Below are positions 16,059-26,114 of a stretch of 64,000 bases of DNA, piece by piece. The stretch covers positions 1-64,000 of the forward strand of contig JAFQQM010000023.1 in assembly GCA_017410585.1 (NCBI GenBank), written 5' to 3'. The notes beneath the pieces were generated by a model that was not told the origin of the DNA, made no database searches, and saw only the letters and a program-made list of their open reading frames with translations. The position numbers were made by a program, and so were the translations under genes. Numbering within the stretch: the first letter of the stretch is position 1; the number at the start of each line of letters is the position of its first letter. The stretch comes from Clostridia bacterium. GTDB taxonomy: Bacteria; Bacillota; Clostridia; Oscillospirales; Acutalibacteraceae.

Positions 16059-17243
16059 ATGTCGGCAAAACAGAAGATCTTACTAGTCGATAAATCCTTC
16101 GCCTACGGGGGCATACAAACGTCACTGATCAATCTTGTGGATGCACTGAAAGATCGTTATGATATCGACGTGCTGATGTTTTACGGCGAGGGGGAACTGA
16201 AGTCCCGCTTTCCGGCCGGTGTTGGCCTGTTGCGACCTTCCTTCTTCGTGCGACTGCACGGTATGACGCTGGCAGATGCCAAACGAACGAAGAACCCGTT
16301 GGTTATTCTTTTTCGGTATCTCTTTGCGGTTTTGGATAAATTGTTCACCAATCGCTTGTCCGTTGCCTTTTCTCTTTTGTTTCAGCCGGTACTCAAAGGC
16401 TATGACGCGGCGATTGCTTTTCATCAAGAGGATTCCCCAAAGGCAATCGTTTCCGGCTTTTACCGTTTCGTTTTAAAGCGTACGGATGCGCCGGTCAAAC
16501 TTGGGTGGGTCCATTACGATCCGCGTCGGGTATCGTATGACGATACCGCAAACGTGAAATATATGAAACAGATGGATCGGATCGTCTGCGTTTCCAAGGG
16601 TTGCTCCGAAGTTTTTGCGGCCGCTCATCCGGAACTGGCCGAGAAGATTACGTATTGCTACAATTTCCACGATGCTGATCGTATCCGTAAACTGTCCGAG
16701 CAATCGCCCGCTGTTCCGATGGATGAGCAAGCGTTTTGCTGTTTTAGTGCCTGCCGGCTGACGGCAGAAAAAGCCCTTGTCCGTGCGATTAATGCTTTGG
16801 CGGATACGTTCCGTCGCCACCGTGATATCAAATGGTATATTGCCGGCGATGGGAGTGAACGTGAGGCCATCGCTTCAACAATATTGGTAAACGAATTGGA
16901 AGAGCAGATCGTGTTGCTTGGCTCGCAGGAAAACCCGTTTGGTTATATGCGTCGTGCCGATCTGTATCTGCAGGTTTCGGAGCACGAAGCGGCACCGATG
17001 GTCTTTACGGAGTCCTTGCTCTGCGGTCTGCCGGTGTTTGCTACCAAAACCATTTCTGCGGAGGAATGCATTTTGCCGCAGTACGGTCTGATCTGCGAGA
17101 ACAGCGCTACTGCGCTGGCAACGGCTTTCGCCGGTCTTATGGAAGATCGTGGGATCGTTGCCGAATGGAAGCAAAATTTAAAGGAGTACACTGCATCAGC
17201 AGAAACGAACGTTGCGCGGTTTGCCGATTTGCTGAAACATTAA
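16059..17243 (+). CDS. Glycosyltransferase family 4
   Basis: 394 residues, GT-B fold. The N-terminal loop AYGGIQTSLINLVDAL (residues 15-30) is the usual acceptor-side glycine-rich stretch, and the donor side shows FSACRLTAEKALVRAI (near 227), WYIAGDGSERE (near 260) and SEHEAAPMVFTESLLCGLPV (near 307), the ExxxxxxE-type nucleotide-sugar motif. Cytoplasmic, peripheral membrane. ATG follows GGAGGCGAGG. Linkage unknown. Confidence 0.85.
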   Translation: MSAKQKILLVDKSFAYGGIQTSLINLVDALKDRYDIDVLMFYGEGELKSRFPAGVGLLRPSFFVRLHGMTLADAKRTKNPLVILFRYLFAVLDKLFTNRLSVAFSLLFQPVLKGYDAAIAFHQEDSPKAIVSGFYRFVLKRTDAPVKLGWVHYDPRRVSYDDTANVKYMKQMDRIVCVSKGCSEVFAAAHPELAEKITYCYNFHDADRIRKLSEQSPAVPMDEQAFCCFSACRLTAEKALVRAINALADTFRRHRDIKWYIAGDGSEREAIASTILVNELEEQIVLLGSQENPFGYMRRADLYLQVSEHEAAPMVFTESLLCGLPVFATKTISAEECILPQYGLICENSATALATAFAGLMEDRGIVAEWKQNLKEYTASAETNVARFADLLKH

Positions 17244-17262
17244 GTAAACTTGAGGTTATTGT

Positions 17263-18675
17263 ATGCTCGGAGTTGTATTTAAAGACAAGTGGATATTGCT
17301 TTTGATACCGGCTGCAATAGCCATGGTGATACTTGGCGTGATCGTCTCGCCGGTGCTTTCGCTGATCGCATTGCTCGCTTGTTCGGTGATCGCATTTTTT
17401 CTCAATGACGATCAACTATTCTGCCTGTTGGTTGGGCTGATGCCGTTCGGCAACATCTTTAAAGCGGATGCCGATGCATTCAGTTACTTTACGCTTCTTG
17501 AAATCGTTGTATTGGCTGTTTTGTTACTAAGAAACAAAACGTTTTCTCCGTTTTTTACCGCTGGGTTTACCTTGCTGGCGTTTTTCCTTTTCCTCGGAAA
17601 CGTCTGCGGTTTGTCGTCGGATCTGATGGACATCGTCAAGTTGTTGTTACATCTGGTGCTCTTGTATCTATTTTCACAGCGACTTAGCATTGATGGCATC
17701 AACAAGGCAATTTTCTATTTGACGATCGCTTTGATCACGGCATTGATCCTGTCGTTGATCGACGAGTTTTATTTTTTGGTTGATTCCTATTTTGACAACA
17801 AGGAACTTCGCGTCGAAACGATGCTCGGTACCGATATGATCCGTCGGTGCAGTGGTCTGTTCAATGATCCGAACTATTGCTCGGTAGCGATCATCACCAA
17901 TATTTCATTGCTGATGGTGCAGTATTATTATCGCTACAGTGGTTTGGAATTCTGGATCTTTTTGGCTGTGCTCGTTCCGATGGGCATGCTTACCTACAGC
18001 AAATCATACTTTCTTGTCATCATCGTTCTGCTTGTCTTATTTTATCTGTTCGTACTCATTCCACGTCACCGCGTGATGGCCGTTTTGGCAACAGTAGCCG
18101 GAGCCGCTCTGGTGTATTTTGCGCTACTCGGCGAGTTTGAATCGGTCAACATCATTCTTGACCGCTTGTCCATTCGCGGTGATATTACGACCGGCCGAAT
18201 GGATCTGTTGGAATATTACGTGAATTACCTTTCGCAAAATACCGATGCTTTGCTTTTTGGACGTGGTATTTCGGCACAGCCACTGTTCGGTCAGGTGTTC
18301 GTGCATAATTTCCCTGTGGATATGGTGTACCGCATCGGCGTGGTCGGTTCTGCCGGCTTTTTGTTTGTCTTGTGGCGTGCCTTCCCGAAATGCTCTTTCA
18401 AGAAATTGCGTCCGGCTCATTTCATTCCGTCAATCTGCTTGTTTGTGATGTATTTCTTCCTGGCGGGCGTAACCTCTTATGATTTCTGGTATTATTTCGT
18501 TCTTTGCTTTGCGGCGTTTAAAATGAGCGAACTCGTGGAAGAAAAGCCGGACGGCTTTTTGAAGAAACTGCAGAAATTGCTTGCCAAGCCGAGTCACAAA
18601 GTGAAATACAGACAAAAGGAGTATCCTTATGTTAAATGTGCTGAAAAAGATTCGGAGCCGTCGCCGCTTTCATAA
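17263..18675 (+). CDS. Wzy-type polymerase / O-antigen ligase-like protein (first)
   Basis: 470 residues with about 11 hydrophobic segments and a large loop near residues 180-205 containing [14 protein letters not shown] and another near 300 with [15 protein letters not shown], the arrangement of the Wzy_C/O-antigen ligase family. It would join lipid-linked repeat units on the outer face of the membrane. The C-terminal tail from about residue 440 is hydrophilic, and its last 15 or so codons overlap, in another frame, the start of an acyltransferase remnant at 18629. A second polymerase-like gene lies at 27594. Confidence 0.78.
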   Translation: MLGVVFKDKWILLLIPAAIAMVILGVIVSPVLSLIALLACSVIAFFLNDDQLFCLLVGLMPFGNIFKADADAFSYFTLLEIVVLAVLLLRNKTFSPFFTAGFTLLAFFLFLGNVCGLSSDLMDIVKLLLHLVLLYLFSQRLSIDGINKAIFYLTIALITALILSLIDEFYFLVDSYFDNKELRVETMLGTDMIRRCSGLFNDPNYCSVAIITNISLLMVQYYYRYSGLEFWIFLAVLVPMGMLTYSKSYFLVIIVLLVLFYLFVLIPRHRVMAVLATVAGAALVYFALLGEFESVNIILDRLSIRGDITTGRMDLLEYYVNYLSQNTDALLFGRGISAQPLFGQVFVHNFPVDMVYRIGVVGSAGFLFVLWRAFPKCSFKKLRPAHFIPSICLFVMYFFLAGVTSYDFWYYFVLCFAAFKMSELVEEKPDGFLKKLQKLLAKPSHKVKYRQKEYPYVKCAEKDSEPSPLS

Positions 18676-18757
18676 ATGGGCAACGGTTGGTGAGGAGTTT
18701 CAGTTGCTCCCCATACGGATGGAAACATCTGAAAGCCGAGGAAATCATTATGAGTAA
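18629..18757 (+). pseudogene. Remnant of an acyltransferase N-terminus
   Basis: A 42-codon open frame with an excellent ribosome site (AAAAGGAG, seven bases, ATG). Its first 28 residues, [14 protein letters not shown] then [14 protein letters not shown], look like the N-terminus of hexapeptide-repeat (LbH) acyltransferases, but the frame then ends without any repeats, overlapping the start of the complete LbH gene at 18750. It looks like a deletion product of an older acyltransferase gene. A functional small protein cannot be excluded. Confidence 0.5.
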
Positions 18758-19268
18758 GTTGTCAAAAGCCATCGGCTTGTGCGGACTGCGTTTTTTCGAT
18801 ATTTTTCCGAATAACGAGGGACCGATTCTCGGAAAAACTGCCAAGGCCATTCGCGGTTTCTTCGGGAAACTCTACCTCGACGAATGTGGCGTAGGAGTCA
18901 ATATTCAGAGACGTACACGCTTTTCATCGCATTGCCGTCTTGGCGATCATTCCGGTATCGGTGAAGGTTCTGTCTTGGGATTGGTAACGATCGGCAAGGA
19001 CTGTATGATGGGACCGGAATGCCGCATCATCACACAGCAACATAACTTTGATCGAACCGACCTCCCGATGCGCCTTCAGGGAAAAGGTGAAGTGAAACCC
19101 GTCACTATCGGAGACGACGTTTGGATCGGCGCTCGAGTCACTATCTTGCCCGGTGTTCAAATTGGCACGGGTGCCATCGTCGGCGCGTGTTCAGTTGTCA
19201 CCAAGAACGTTCCCAATTACGCCGTAGTTGCTGGCAACCCGGCGAGAATCATTCGCATGAGAAAGTAA
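18750..19268 (+). CDS. Hexapeptide-repeat (LbH) acyltransferase
   Basis: 172 residues. After about 45 residues of N-terminal helix region the protein shows left-handed beta-helix hexad repeats, ending with [20 protein letters not shown] and [20 protein letters not shown] then GNPARIIR, typical of colanic acid WcaF-like and maltose/galactoside acetyltransferases. The candidate catalytic His is in TQQHNFDR near residue 94. It would O- or N-acetylate a sugar of the repeat unit using acetyl-CoA. ATG at 18750 follows GAGGAAAT; it overlaps the remnant frame upstream. Confidence 0.85.
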   Translation: MSKLSKAIGLCGLRFFDIFPNNEGPILGKTAKAIRGFFGKLYLDECGVGVNIQRRTRFSSHCRLGDHSGIGEGSVLGLVTIGKDCMMGPECRIITQQHNFDRTDLPMRLQGKGEVKPVTIGDDVWIGARVTILPGVQIGTGAIVGACSVVTKNVPNYAVVAGNPARIIRMRK

Positions 19269-19296
19269 CAATAAAAGGCAGAAAGGGGAGAAGATC

Positions 19297-20790
19297 ATGC
19301 TTAAACATCGCCTGTCGCGAGTCTTAAACGGTCCGTCTGTCGATTCTTTTCTTCTCCTTTTTGTTCGTGTGATTACACTGTTTCTGGGGATTATCACTAC
19401 TCGCGTTTTATCTCAAGAACTGTCGGTGGCCGACTATGGCACCTATTCGGAAATTACACTTCTTATCACAACCCTCTCATCATTGACGATCTTCGGAATG
19501 ACCGATGCCTGCAATTATTTTTATTGTCAACAGCAGGATACTGAAGACCGTAACGAGTACATTTCGACGATTTTTTCCCTGCAATACATCATCAGCGCTG
19601 TTTCCGGTATTTTGATCTTGTCTTGCACGGTCCCGTTGACACGGTATTTCAATAACGAAGACATCAAGAAATTAATCGTTTTTGCGGCTCTGCAACCCTT
19701 ACTGCAAAATCTCATCAATATGTTGCAGGTGTTGTTCATCTCCATCGGTAAAGCCAAGGCAATTGCGGTGCGGAATTTTCTGGTTTCCGCTTTCCGTTTG
19801 GGCGCATTTTCGGCGATTTGCTACTGCTTTAACAATAACTTGCAACTCATTTTCTTGTCCACTTTGATTTTGGACCTTGCACAAGCGGTTTATTTTGGCG
19901 TTATATTGCATAAGAACGGCTGTCGCATCCTGCTCAAGAAAACCAATTTTGGTTTGCTTCGCCACATTCTTTCTTACTGTGCGCCGATGGCGGTGTTTGT
20001 GATCACCAACAGTCTCTGCCGCGATCTGGATAAATACGTTGTGGCGGCCTTCACCGATACCGAAACCTTGGCAATTTTCAGCAACGCCGCGAAGACGCTC
20101 CCATTTGATATGGTCGCCATATCCTTTGTAACAGTGCTGATTCCGTATATCACTCGCTACGTGGCGGCGGAGCAGTTTGAAAATGCTCGCCGGCTACATC
20201 GCAACTTTTTAGAACTGGCATACGTCAGTACGATCATGTTAGCCGGTGCCGCTTTGGCGGCGGCACCGCAACTGCTGGAGTTCCTATATACGGAAAAGTA
20301 CAAAAGCGGTTTACCGGTTTTTGTACTGTATCTGCTTGTCGATATTCTGCGATTTACTAACATTACGTTGGTGCTTTCCGCTTGCGGTAAGACCAAAGAA
20401 TTGTTCTATATCGCGATCGGCACGCTCAGCGCCAATTTGATACTCAACATTCTGCTATTCCACCTACTGGGCATTGTTGGTCCGGCACTGGCAACCGTTA
20501 TAGTAACACTTGCTTCGGGCGTATTGATGCTGTGGCGCAGTGCCAAAGCACTGCATTGTCGTTTGAATGACCTGTTCGACGTGCGATTCCTGCTGTTGTT
20601 CGCGATCGAGGCCCTCATTTGCCTTGGCGGAGCGACGTTACTCCGTCTGTGGTTGCAATCACAGAACGTTCCTTATTTTGCGATCCTACTGATCACCGGC
20701 GGCGCCTACGGCGGCATTATGCTGCTTCTTAACCTCAAACGCCTGCTTGGCAATATCCGAAAAATCAATCAGAATAAACTGGCATTGTAA
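19297..20790 (+). CDS. Wzx-type polysaccharide flippase (first)
   Basis: 497 residues, 12-14 hydrophobic segments, MOP/PST superfamily. The N-terminal SFLLLFVRVITLFLGIITTR followed by LSQELSVADYGTYSEI is characteristic of polysaccharide exporters. It would flip undecaprenyl-diphosphate-linked repeat units to the outer face for polymerisation. The ATG follows AAAGGGGAG. A second, differently related flippase is encoded at 26111. Confidence 0.85.
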   Translation: MLKHRLSRVLNGPSVDSFLLLFVRVITLFLGIITTRVLSQELSVADYGTYSEITLLITTLSSLTIFGMTDACNYFYCQQQDTEDRNEYISTIFSLQYIISAVSGILILSCTVPLTRYFNNEDIKKLIVFAALQPLLQNLINMLQVLFISIGKAKAIAVRNFLVSAFRLGAFSAICYCFNNNLQLIFLSTLILDLAQAVYFGVILHKNGCRILLKKTNFGLLRHILSYCAPMAVFVITNSLCRDLDKYVVAAFTDTETLAIFSNAAKTLPFDMVAISFVTVLIPYITRYVAAEQFENARRLHRNFLELAYVSTIMLAGAALAAAPQLLEFLYTEKYKSGLPVFVLYLLVDILRFTNITLVLSACGKTKELFYIAIGTLSANLILNILLFHLLGIVGPALATVIVTLASGVLMLWRSAKALHCRLNDLFDVRFLLLFAIEALICLGGATLLRLWLQSQNVPYFAILLITGGAYGGIMLLLNLKRLLGNIRKINQNKLAL

Positions 20791-20813
20791 GCCGGTTATT
20801 ATATAGGAGTTGA

Positions 20814-22025
20814 ATGTATATGATGAACATTCCGTTTTCCCCGCCTGATATTTCCGAAGAGGAGATTTTGGAAGTTGCGGCCGCGTTGCGTTCCGGTTGG
20901 ATCACGACCGGTCCGCGCACCAAACAGTTGGAGAAGGAGATAGCCGCCTATGTCGGTACCGCAAAATGTGTCTGTTTAAATTCGCAGACCGCATGTGCGG
21001 AAATGGCGTTGCGCGTACTTGGTGTGGGGCCGGGCGATGAGGTGATCGTTCCCGCCTATACCTATACCGCTTCTGCATCGGTTGTGTGCCACGTCGGCGC
21101 TACGCCGGTTATGATCGATACGCAGGTGGATTCGTTCGAGATGGATTACGATGCTGTTGCGGCAAACATCACGGAGAAGACCAAGGCGATCATTCCGGTC
21201 GATCTGGCGGGCATTCCGTGCGACTACGATCGCCTATACGCAATCGTAGAGGAAAAGCGTGCGCTGTTTAAGCCGGCATCGGATATGCAAGCCGCTTTAG
21301 GTCGCGTTGCGATCATGGCGGATACCGCTCACGCATTTGGTGCTTCGCGAAATGGTGTGATGGCCGGTAGTTTGGCGGACTTTTCTTCTTTCTCGTTCCA
21401 TGCCGTAAAGAATTTGACCACAGCGGAAGGTGGTGCGTTGACCTGGAGAACCGTGGATGGCATCGATGATGATGAGATTTATCGCCAATTGCAGTTGCTA
21501 TCGCTTCACGGTCAGTCGAAGGATGCACTTGCGAAGACCAAACTCGGCGCTTGGGAGTACGACATCATCGGTACTTGGCACAAATGCAATATGACCGACG
21601 TTGCCGCGGCAATTGGCTTGGCTCAGTTTAAACGTTACCCCGGTATGCTTGAACGCCGCCGTGAGATCATTGAGCGCTTTGATGCCGCTCTCAAACCGCT
21701 CGGGATCGAAGTGTTGGATCATTACGGCAATGGTCACACTTCCTCCGGCCACTTATATTTAACGCGCGTTCCCGGCATAACTGCCGAACAGCGTAGCGAG
21801 ATCATTATCAAGATGGCAGAACGCGGCATCGCTTGCAACGTCCACTACAAACCGTTGCCGATGCATACGGCATACAAACGCTTTGGCTTTGCAATTGAAA
21901 ATTACCCGAATGCCTATGCGCATTTTGCCAATGAGATCACCTTACCGTTGCATACCTGTCTCACCGATGAGCAGGTGGATTATATCATTACTAACTATTG
22001 TGAGATTGTCGGGACATATTTATGA
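20814..22025 (+). CDS. DegT/DnrJ/EryC1 family sugar aminotransferase
   Basis: PLP-dependent transfer of an amino group to a nucleotide-linked keto sugar. 403 residues from the ATG at 20814; ATGs at 20820 and 20823 are also possible (4, 10 and 13 bases after GGAG). PLP-lysine motif SFHAVKNLTTAEGG with K199; also GWITTGPRTKQLE near residue 33 and the PAYTYTASA stretch near 82. Its stop overlaps the ATG of the initiating transferase, which suggests that the amino sugar it makes is the first sugar of the unit, as in the pglE/pglC and epsN/epsL pairs. No matching dehydratase with an adjacent position is present. Confidence 0.87.
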   Translation: MYMMNIPFSPPDISEEEILEVAAALRSGWITTGPRTKQLEKEIAAYVGTAKCVCLNSQTACAEMALRVLGVGPGDEVIVPAYTYTASASVVCHVGATPVMIDTQVDSFEMDYDAVAANITEKTKAIIPVDLAGIPCDYDRLYAIVEEKRALFKPASDMQAALGRVAIMADTAHAFGASRNGVMAGSLADFSSFSFHAVKNLTTAEGGALTWRTVDGIDDDEIYRQLQLLSLHGQSKDALAKTKLGAWEYDIIGTWHKCNMTDVAAAIGLAQFKRYPGMLERRREIIERFDAALKPLGIEVLDHYGNGHTSSGHLYLTRVPGITAEQRSEIIIKMAERGIACNVHYKPLPMHTAYKRFGFAIENYPNAYAHFANEITLPLHTCLTDEQVDYIITNYCEIVGTYL

Positions 22026-22762
22026 TCAAACCGTGGGATACTCTTCCGAAAAGTCTGCAGACGGATGCTGTCAGACCATATTACGATGCGTTGTACAGCA
22101 AGCGGTCTCAATTATGGTTGAAACGTGTGTTTGACGTTGTGGTTGCCCTCTTGATGTTGCTGGTGCTGTCACCGCTGTTTTTGCTGTTAGCGATCGCCAT
22201 CAAGTTGGATTCTCAGGGGCCGGTATTTTACCGCCAACTTCGCGTGACGCAGTATGGCCGCCAATTTCGTATCTTCAAGTTCCGCACTATGATTGCCGAC
22301 GCCGATCGTGTCGGCAGTCACGTTACAACGCAAAACGACCCCCGCATTACGAGGGCTGGCGCTATGATTCGAAAGTGTCGCTTGGATGAAATTGCGCAGT
22401 TGCTCAACGTGATCGACGGTTCGATGACTTTTGTCGGAACGCGACCGGAGGCGCTAAAATACGTTAATTCGTACACCGATGAAATGATGGCAACGTTGCT
22501 ACTGCCGGCCGGCATTACATCTGAAACAAGCATCTATTTTAAAGACGAAGATCAACTCCTTGCCGATGCAGAGGATATTGATCTGGCATACGTTGAAAAG
22601 GTGTTGCCGATTAAAATGCGATACAATCTATCGGCGCTAAATAATTTCGGTTTTTTGCGTGACATTCGTATTATGTTTATGACGGTAGCGGCTGTGCTTG
22701 GTAAAAAGTACGATCCGCCGCAAACTGTTGATGAGCAGGCTACGGTTTCTAACAAACCATAA
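22022..22762 (+). CDS. Initiating phosphoglycosyl transferase (PglC/EpsL type)
   Basis: Moves a sugar-1-phosphate from UDP to undecaprenyl phosphate, the first committed step of repeat-unit synthesis. 246 residues: a hydrophobic re-entrant helix (VFDVVVALLMLLVLSPLFLL, near 38-57), then GPVFYRQLRV, FKFRTM, the catalytic Asp-Glu pair in CRLDEIAQLLNV (D122-E123) and FVGTRPE. The short length and single domain match the monotopic class rather than WbaP. It is the only initiating transferase in the locus. Four-base overlap with the aminotransferase. Confidence 0.9.
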   Translation: MIKPWDTLPKSLQTDAVRPYYDALYSKRSQLWLKRVFDVVVALLMLLVLSPLFLLLAIAIKLDSQGPVFYRQLRVTQYGRQFRIFKFRTMIADADRVGSHVTTQNDPRITRAGAMIRKCRLDEIAQLLNVIDGSMTFVGTRPEALKYVNSYTDEMMATLLLPAGITSETSIYFKDEDQLLADAEDIDLAYVEKVLPIKMRYNLSALNNFGFLRDIRIMFMTVAAVLGKKYDPPQTVDEQATVSNKP

Positions 22763-22777
22763 ACACGGAGGCCAGTT

Positions 22778-23929
22778 ATGAGAGAACATAAGAAACTCAT
22801 TGCCGTATTGACAAATAACGATGACGATATTTACTGCTTCCGCAAGGAAGTGATCGAAGCACTTATTGCCAACGGCTATGACGTATTGATCTCTTGCCCG
22901 TACGGTGAAAAATTTGAATTGATGTCGGATATTCCGTATATCTATGATGATCCGATCATTGATCGTCGCGGCACGAATGTTATTCACGATTTCCGTTTGT
23001 TCCGTCATTACCGGAAATTGTTGAAAACCTACCGTCCATCCGCCGTGCTGGCTTATACGGCAAAGCCGAACGTATATGGGGGCTTGGCCGCTAAGTCGCT
23101 CGGGATTCCGTACATCAGCAACATTACCGGCTTTGGTAGCGTCTTGAATAAACAAGGGTTAGTCCGTGCCTTTATTATGTGGTTGTTCAAACTGGTCTAC
23201 CGAGGCGCCGCATGCCTAATGTTCCAAAATGCGACCAATCGGCAATTGGCAATTGAACAAGGAATGGTCAAAGGGGAAAACCGCTTAATTCCCGGCTCCG
23301 GCGTCAATACCGAACGCTTTCATCTGCTGAGTTACCCTGCCGGCGGAGATGGAGTAGACGGAGAAGCGGTCGTTTTTAACTACATCGGCCGCATTCTTCG
23401 CGACAAGGGCGTCGAGGATTATATTGAGTTGGCGCGACGCGTGAAGGCGAAGTATCCGCAAACGGAATTCAATATGCTTGGGTTTATCGAGCCAACCGAA
23501 GCCCACTACGAAACCGATCTCCAACATCTGCAGGATAAAGGAATCATTGTGTATCGCGGCAGCCAAAAGGATGTCCGTCCCTTTATAGAACGTTCCCACG
23601 CCACGATCCATCCTTCTACTTACGGAGAGGGAATGAGTAACGTATTGTTGGAAAGTGCGGCTTCGGGCCGTGTCTTGATCACTACGGATAATCCGGGTTG
23701 CCGAGAAACGGTCAATGATGAGGAGACCGGCTACATCTATGCCGGTGGTAATGTGGATCAGTTGTTTGCGGCTGTTGAAAAATTCTTAGCAATGCCCAAT
23801 GAACAACGCAAGGCGATGGGTGAGAGGGGCAGAGAAAAAGTCTGCGCCGAATTCTCCCGCACCATTGTCATCAACGCCTACCTAGAGGAACTTGAACGGA
23901 TTTTGACGAAAGAGGATACAAGCAGATGA
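22778..23929 (+). CDS. Glycosyltransferase family 4 (PglA-like)
   Basis: 383 residues, GT-B fold. N-terminal block PSAVLAYTAKPNVYGGLAA then ISNITGFGSVL (residues 85-125) is typical of transferases that add the second sugar (PglA, TuaC/WbpX-like subfamilies); donor side shows YIGRILRDKGVEDYIEL near 205 and HPSTYGEGMSNVLLESAASG near 278. Placed right after the initiating transferase, it is the best candidate for adding sugar two. ATG follows GGAGG. Overlaps the next gene by four bases. Confidence 0.85.
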   Translation: MREHKKLIAVLTNNDDDIYCFRKEVIEALIANGYDVLISCPYGEKFELMSDIPYIYDDPIIDRRGTNVIHDFRLFRHYRKLLKTYRPSAVLAYTAKPNVYGGLAAKSLGIPYISNITGFGSVLNKQGLVRAFIMWLFKLVYRGAACLMFQNATNRQLAIEQGMVKGENRLIPGSGVNTERFHLLSYPAGGDGVDGEAVVFNYIGRILRDKGVEDYIELARRVKAKYPQTEFNMLGFIEPTEAHYETDLQHLQDKGIIVYRGSQKDVRPFIERSHATIHPSTYGEGMSNVLLESAASGRVLITTDNPGCRETVNDEETGYIYAGGNVDQLFAAVEKFLAMPNEQRKAMGERGREKVCAEFSRTIVINAYLEELERILTKEDTSR

Positions 23930-25191
23930 GCACGAACATTCTATGGGTGACCAACGGCATTATGCCGGATATGCGTGAAGCAATGGGGATGCCGGGAAGC
24001 TATGGTGGCAGTTGGCTACAAGAACCAGCCCGCTTACTTACCGAAGATGGCGACTATCACCTGCATATTATTACCCCATACGACGGCAAAGAATTGGTGC
24101 ACAAGACAGTTAAGGGGATGGATTTCTATCTTCTCCCGTCTTCCTATCTTGACCGCATGAAGCGTCCGAGCAAGAAATATCGCGCCGCTTGTCACAAACT
24201 GATCAAAGAGATTGATCCGGCGGTGATTCATTTACACGGCGGCGAGTTTGCCATCGGTATTCCGTTTGCGGAGTATCCCGGTAAACCGAAGTTGCTTTCT
24301 ATTCAGGGGATCATTTCGAAGATCAATTCCGATTACTTCTATGGAGGTATTTCCGTTCCTTCTTGGGTTGGTTGCCTGATGCCGTGGAATATTCGAACGT
24401 TCCTGCCGATGAAGTTACAACACGCTCGCAACAAATGGCGAGCCGCTTCGGAAATTCGACAGATGCAACAGATCGACGCCATTACAGGCTGTACTCGCTG
24501 GGATTATACCTATTCGATGCTGATCAACCCAAAACTTGGCTACTACGACGTAGATTATGCCATCCGCCGAGAATTTTCACAGCATCGTTGGGATGTCAAC
24601 AAATGTGACCGGCACACCTTCTTGATTGGTAGTATGGCAGTTCCCCTTAAGGGTATGCACCGTGCATTGGAGGCGTTGGCGCTTTTAGTGAAGAAATACC
24701 CGGATGCTAAACTCCGTGTCGTTGGCGGCAATACATTTGCATCGCGTTTCCGCGTCGGATATGCACATTGGCTTTATAAAAAAGCAAAAAAACTCGGTGT
24801 ACTGGATCATATTGAACTGTTGGGACCGCAAGACACACGCGGGATGGTGAATACGATGTTGCGTACTCACTCCTTTGCGCTTTCCTCTTGCATTGAAAAC
24901 GGCCCAAATATGATGATGGAAGCGATGTATCTCGGTATGCCTTGCGTGTGTTCTTACGTAGGCGGGGCAATGCAGTTTGCTAAGGAAGGCGACGAAGCGC
25001 TGTTTTACCGCTTTGAGGAGCCGGAAATTCTGGCGTATGAACTGGATCGCATTTGGCAGGATGATGATTTTGCCACTTCGCTTTCAGAAAAAGCCGCCCG
25101 TCGGGCGGCCGCTTTCGAGGATTTTAACGATGTTTCTTTGCATTACAAAGACATTTATGCCGATATGATTAAAAAATACACGAAGGAATGA
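23926..25191 (+). CDS. Glycosyltransferase family 4
   Basis: 421 residues, GT-B fold. The N-terminal GMPGSYGGSWLQEPARLL (near 22-40) and the acceptor-side HLHGGEFAIGIPF (near 103) are followed by a donor domain with SMAVPLKGMHRALEALALL (near 235) and SSCIENGPNMMMEAMYLGMP (near 325-344). The region from 145 to 200 is longer than in most GT4 enzymes and rich in basic and aromatic residues, suggesting membrane contact. Four-base overlaps on the upstream side couple it to its neighbour. Specificity unknown. Confidence 0.82.
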   Translation: MSTNILWVTNGIMPDMREAMGMPGSYGGSWLQEPARLLTEDGDYHLHIITPYDGKELVHKTVKGMDFYLLPSSYLDRMKRPSKKYRAACHKLIKEIDPAVIHLHGGEFAIGIPFAEYPGKPKLLSIQGIISKINSDYFYGGISVPSWVGCLMPWNIRTFLPMKLQHARNKWRAASEIRQMQQIDAITGCTRWDYTYSMLINPKLGYYDVDYAIRREFSQHRWDVNKCDRHTFLIGSMAVPLKGMHRALEALALLVKKYPDAKLRVVGGNTFASRFRVGYAHWLYKKAKKLGVLDHIELLGPQDTRGMVNTMLRTHSFALSSCIENGPNMMMEAMYLGMPCVCSYVGGAMQFAKEGDEALFYRFEEPEILAYELDRIWQDDDFATSLSEKAARRAAAFEDFNDVSLHYKDIYADMIKKYTKE

Positions 25192-25196
25192 AAATA

Positions 25197-26114
25197 ATGA
25201 GCAACACACTTGCTCCGGTCATATTGTTTGTGTATGACCGGCCCGATCATGCTAAACAGACGCTGGATGCGTTGGCGGCAAACGAGTTGGCCGAACAAAG
25301 CGAACTGTTCGTTTTTTGCGATGGACCGAAAAAAGAATCGGTAATCGAGCGTAACCGCCAGGTGGTCGAGTTGATTACCGCCGAAAAGGAACGGGGGCGT
25401 TTCGCTTCGGTGACGCTCACGGTATCGCCTGTCAATAAAGGGTTGGCCGCCTCCATTATTGGCGGCGTGACCGACATTATCCATCGCTATGGCAAGTGTA
25501 TCGTGGTGGAAGATGACGTAGTTACATCACCGAATTTCTTAAGTTTCATGAATCGTTGCCTTGACTATTATTCGGATAAGCAGAACGTATTCTCTATTTC
25601 CGGCTTCACCTATCCGTTGAAGGCACTGGAAAAATACAAATATGATGTATATCTCAGCTATCGTGCCTGCAGTCAGTGTTGGGCGTGCTGGGAAGACCGT
25701 TGGGATACGATCGACTGGGATGTCAAAGATTTCGCTGAACTGAGCCGCTCGTTTATTAAACGCTATCGGTTCAACCGAGGTGGCAACGACCTTTATCGTA
25801 TGTTGCGCCATCAAATGCGTGGGGAACGGAATTCGTGGGCAATCCGCTTTTGCTATGCACAGTCTAAACAAAATCGGTACACTGTTTATCCGCGCCAGTC
25901 TCTCACTCGAAATACCGGATATGATGGTAGCGGAACGAATTGCGAAAATAACGCAGAGAAACGCCAAGTTGAAACGGCGTTTGTTTCAAATGAGTTTGTT
26001 TTGTGCGACCCACTTCCCAATAAAAGAGTCTTGCGTGATTTTAAGAATCAATATCGTGTTACTTTTTTTGAAGCGATCGCATGGGCGTGGAAAAAGGTGT
26101 TTAAGAATTCATGA
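25197..26114 (+). CDS. Glycosyltransferase, GT-A fold (GT2/GNT-I-like)
   Basis: 305 residues. Begins with the GT-A type strand APVILFVYDRPDH, then LFVFCDGPKK, VSPVNKGLAASIIGGV and the metal-binding-type acid motif IVVEDDVVTS (near residue 105), in the manner of HlpA-like and GNT-I-like transferases. C-terminal half is rich in aromatic and basic residues. The ATG at 25197 is preferred, nine bases after AAGGA; an in-frame ATG at 25188 overlapping the upstream stop is too close to that site. It ends with a four-base overlap into the second flippase. Confidence 0.75.
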   Translation: MSNTLAPVILFVYDRPDHAKQTLDALAANELAEQSELFVFCDGPKKESVIERNRQVVELITAEKERGRFASVTLTVSPVNKGLAASIIGGVTDIIHRYGKCIVVEDDVVTSPNFLSFMNRCLDYYSDKQNVFSISGFTYPLKALEKYKYDVYLSYRACSQCWACWEDRWDTIDWDVKDFAELSRSFIKRYRFNRGGNDLYRMLRHQMRGERNSWAIRFCYAQSKQNRYTVYPRQSLTRNTGYDGSGTNCENNAEKRQVETAFVSNEFVLCDPLPNKRVLRDFKNQYRVTFFEAIAWAWKKVFKNS

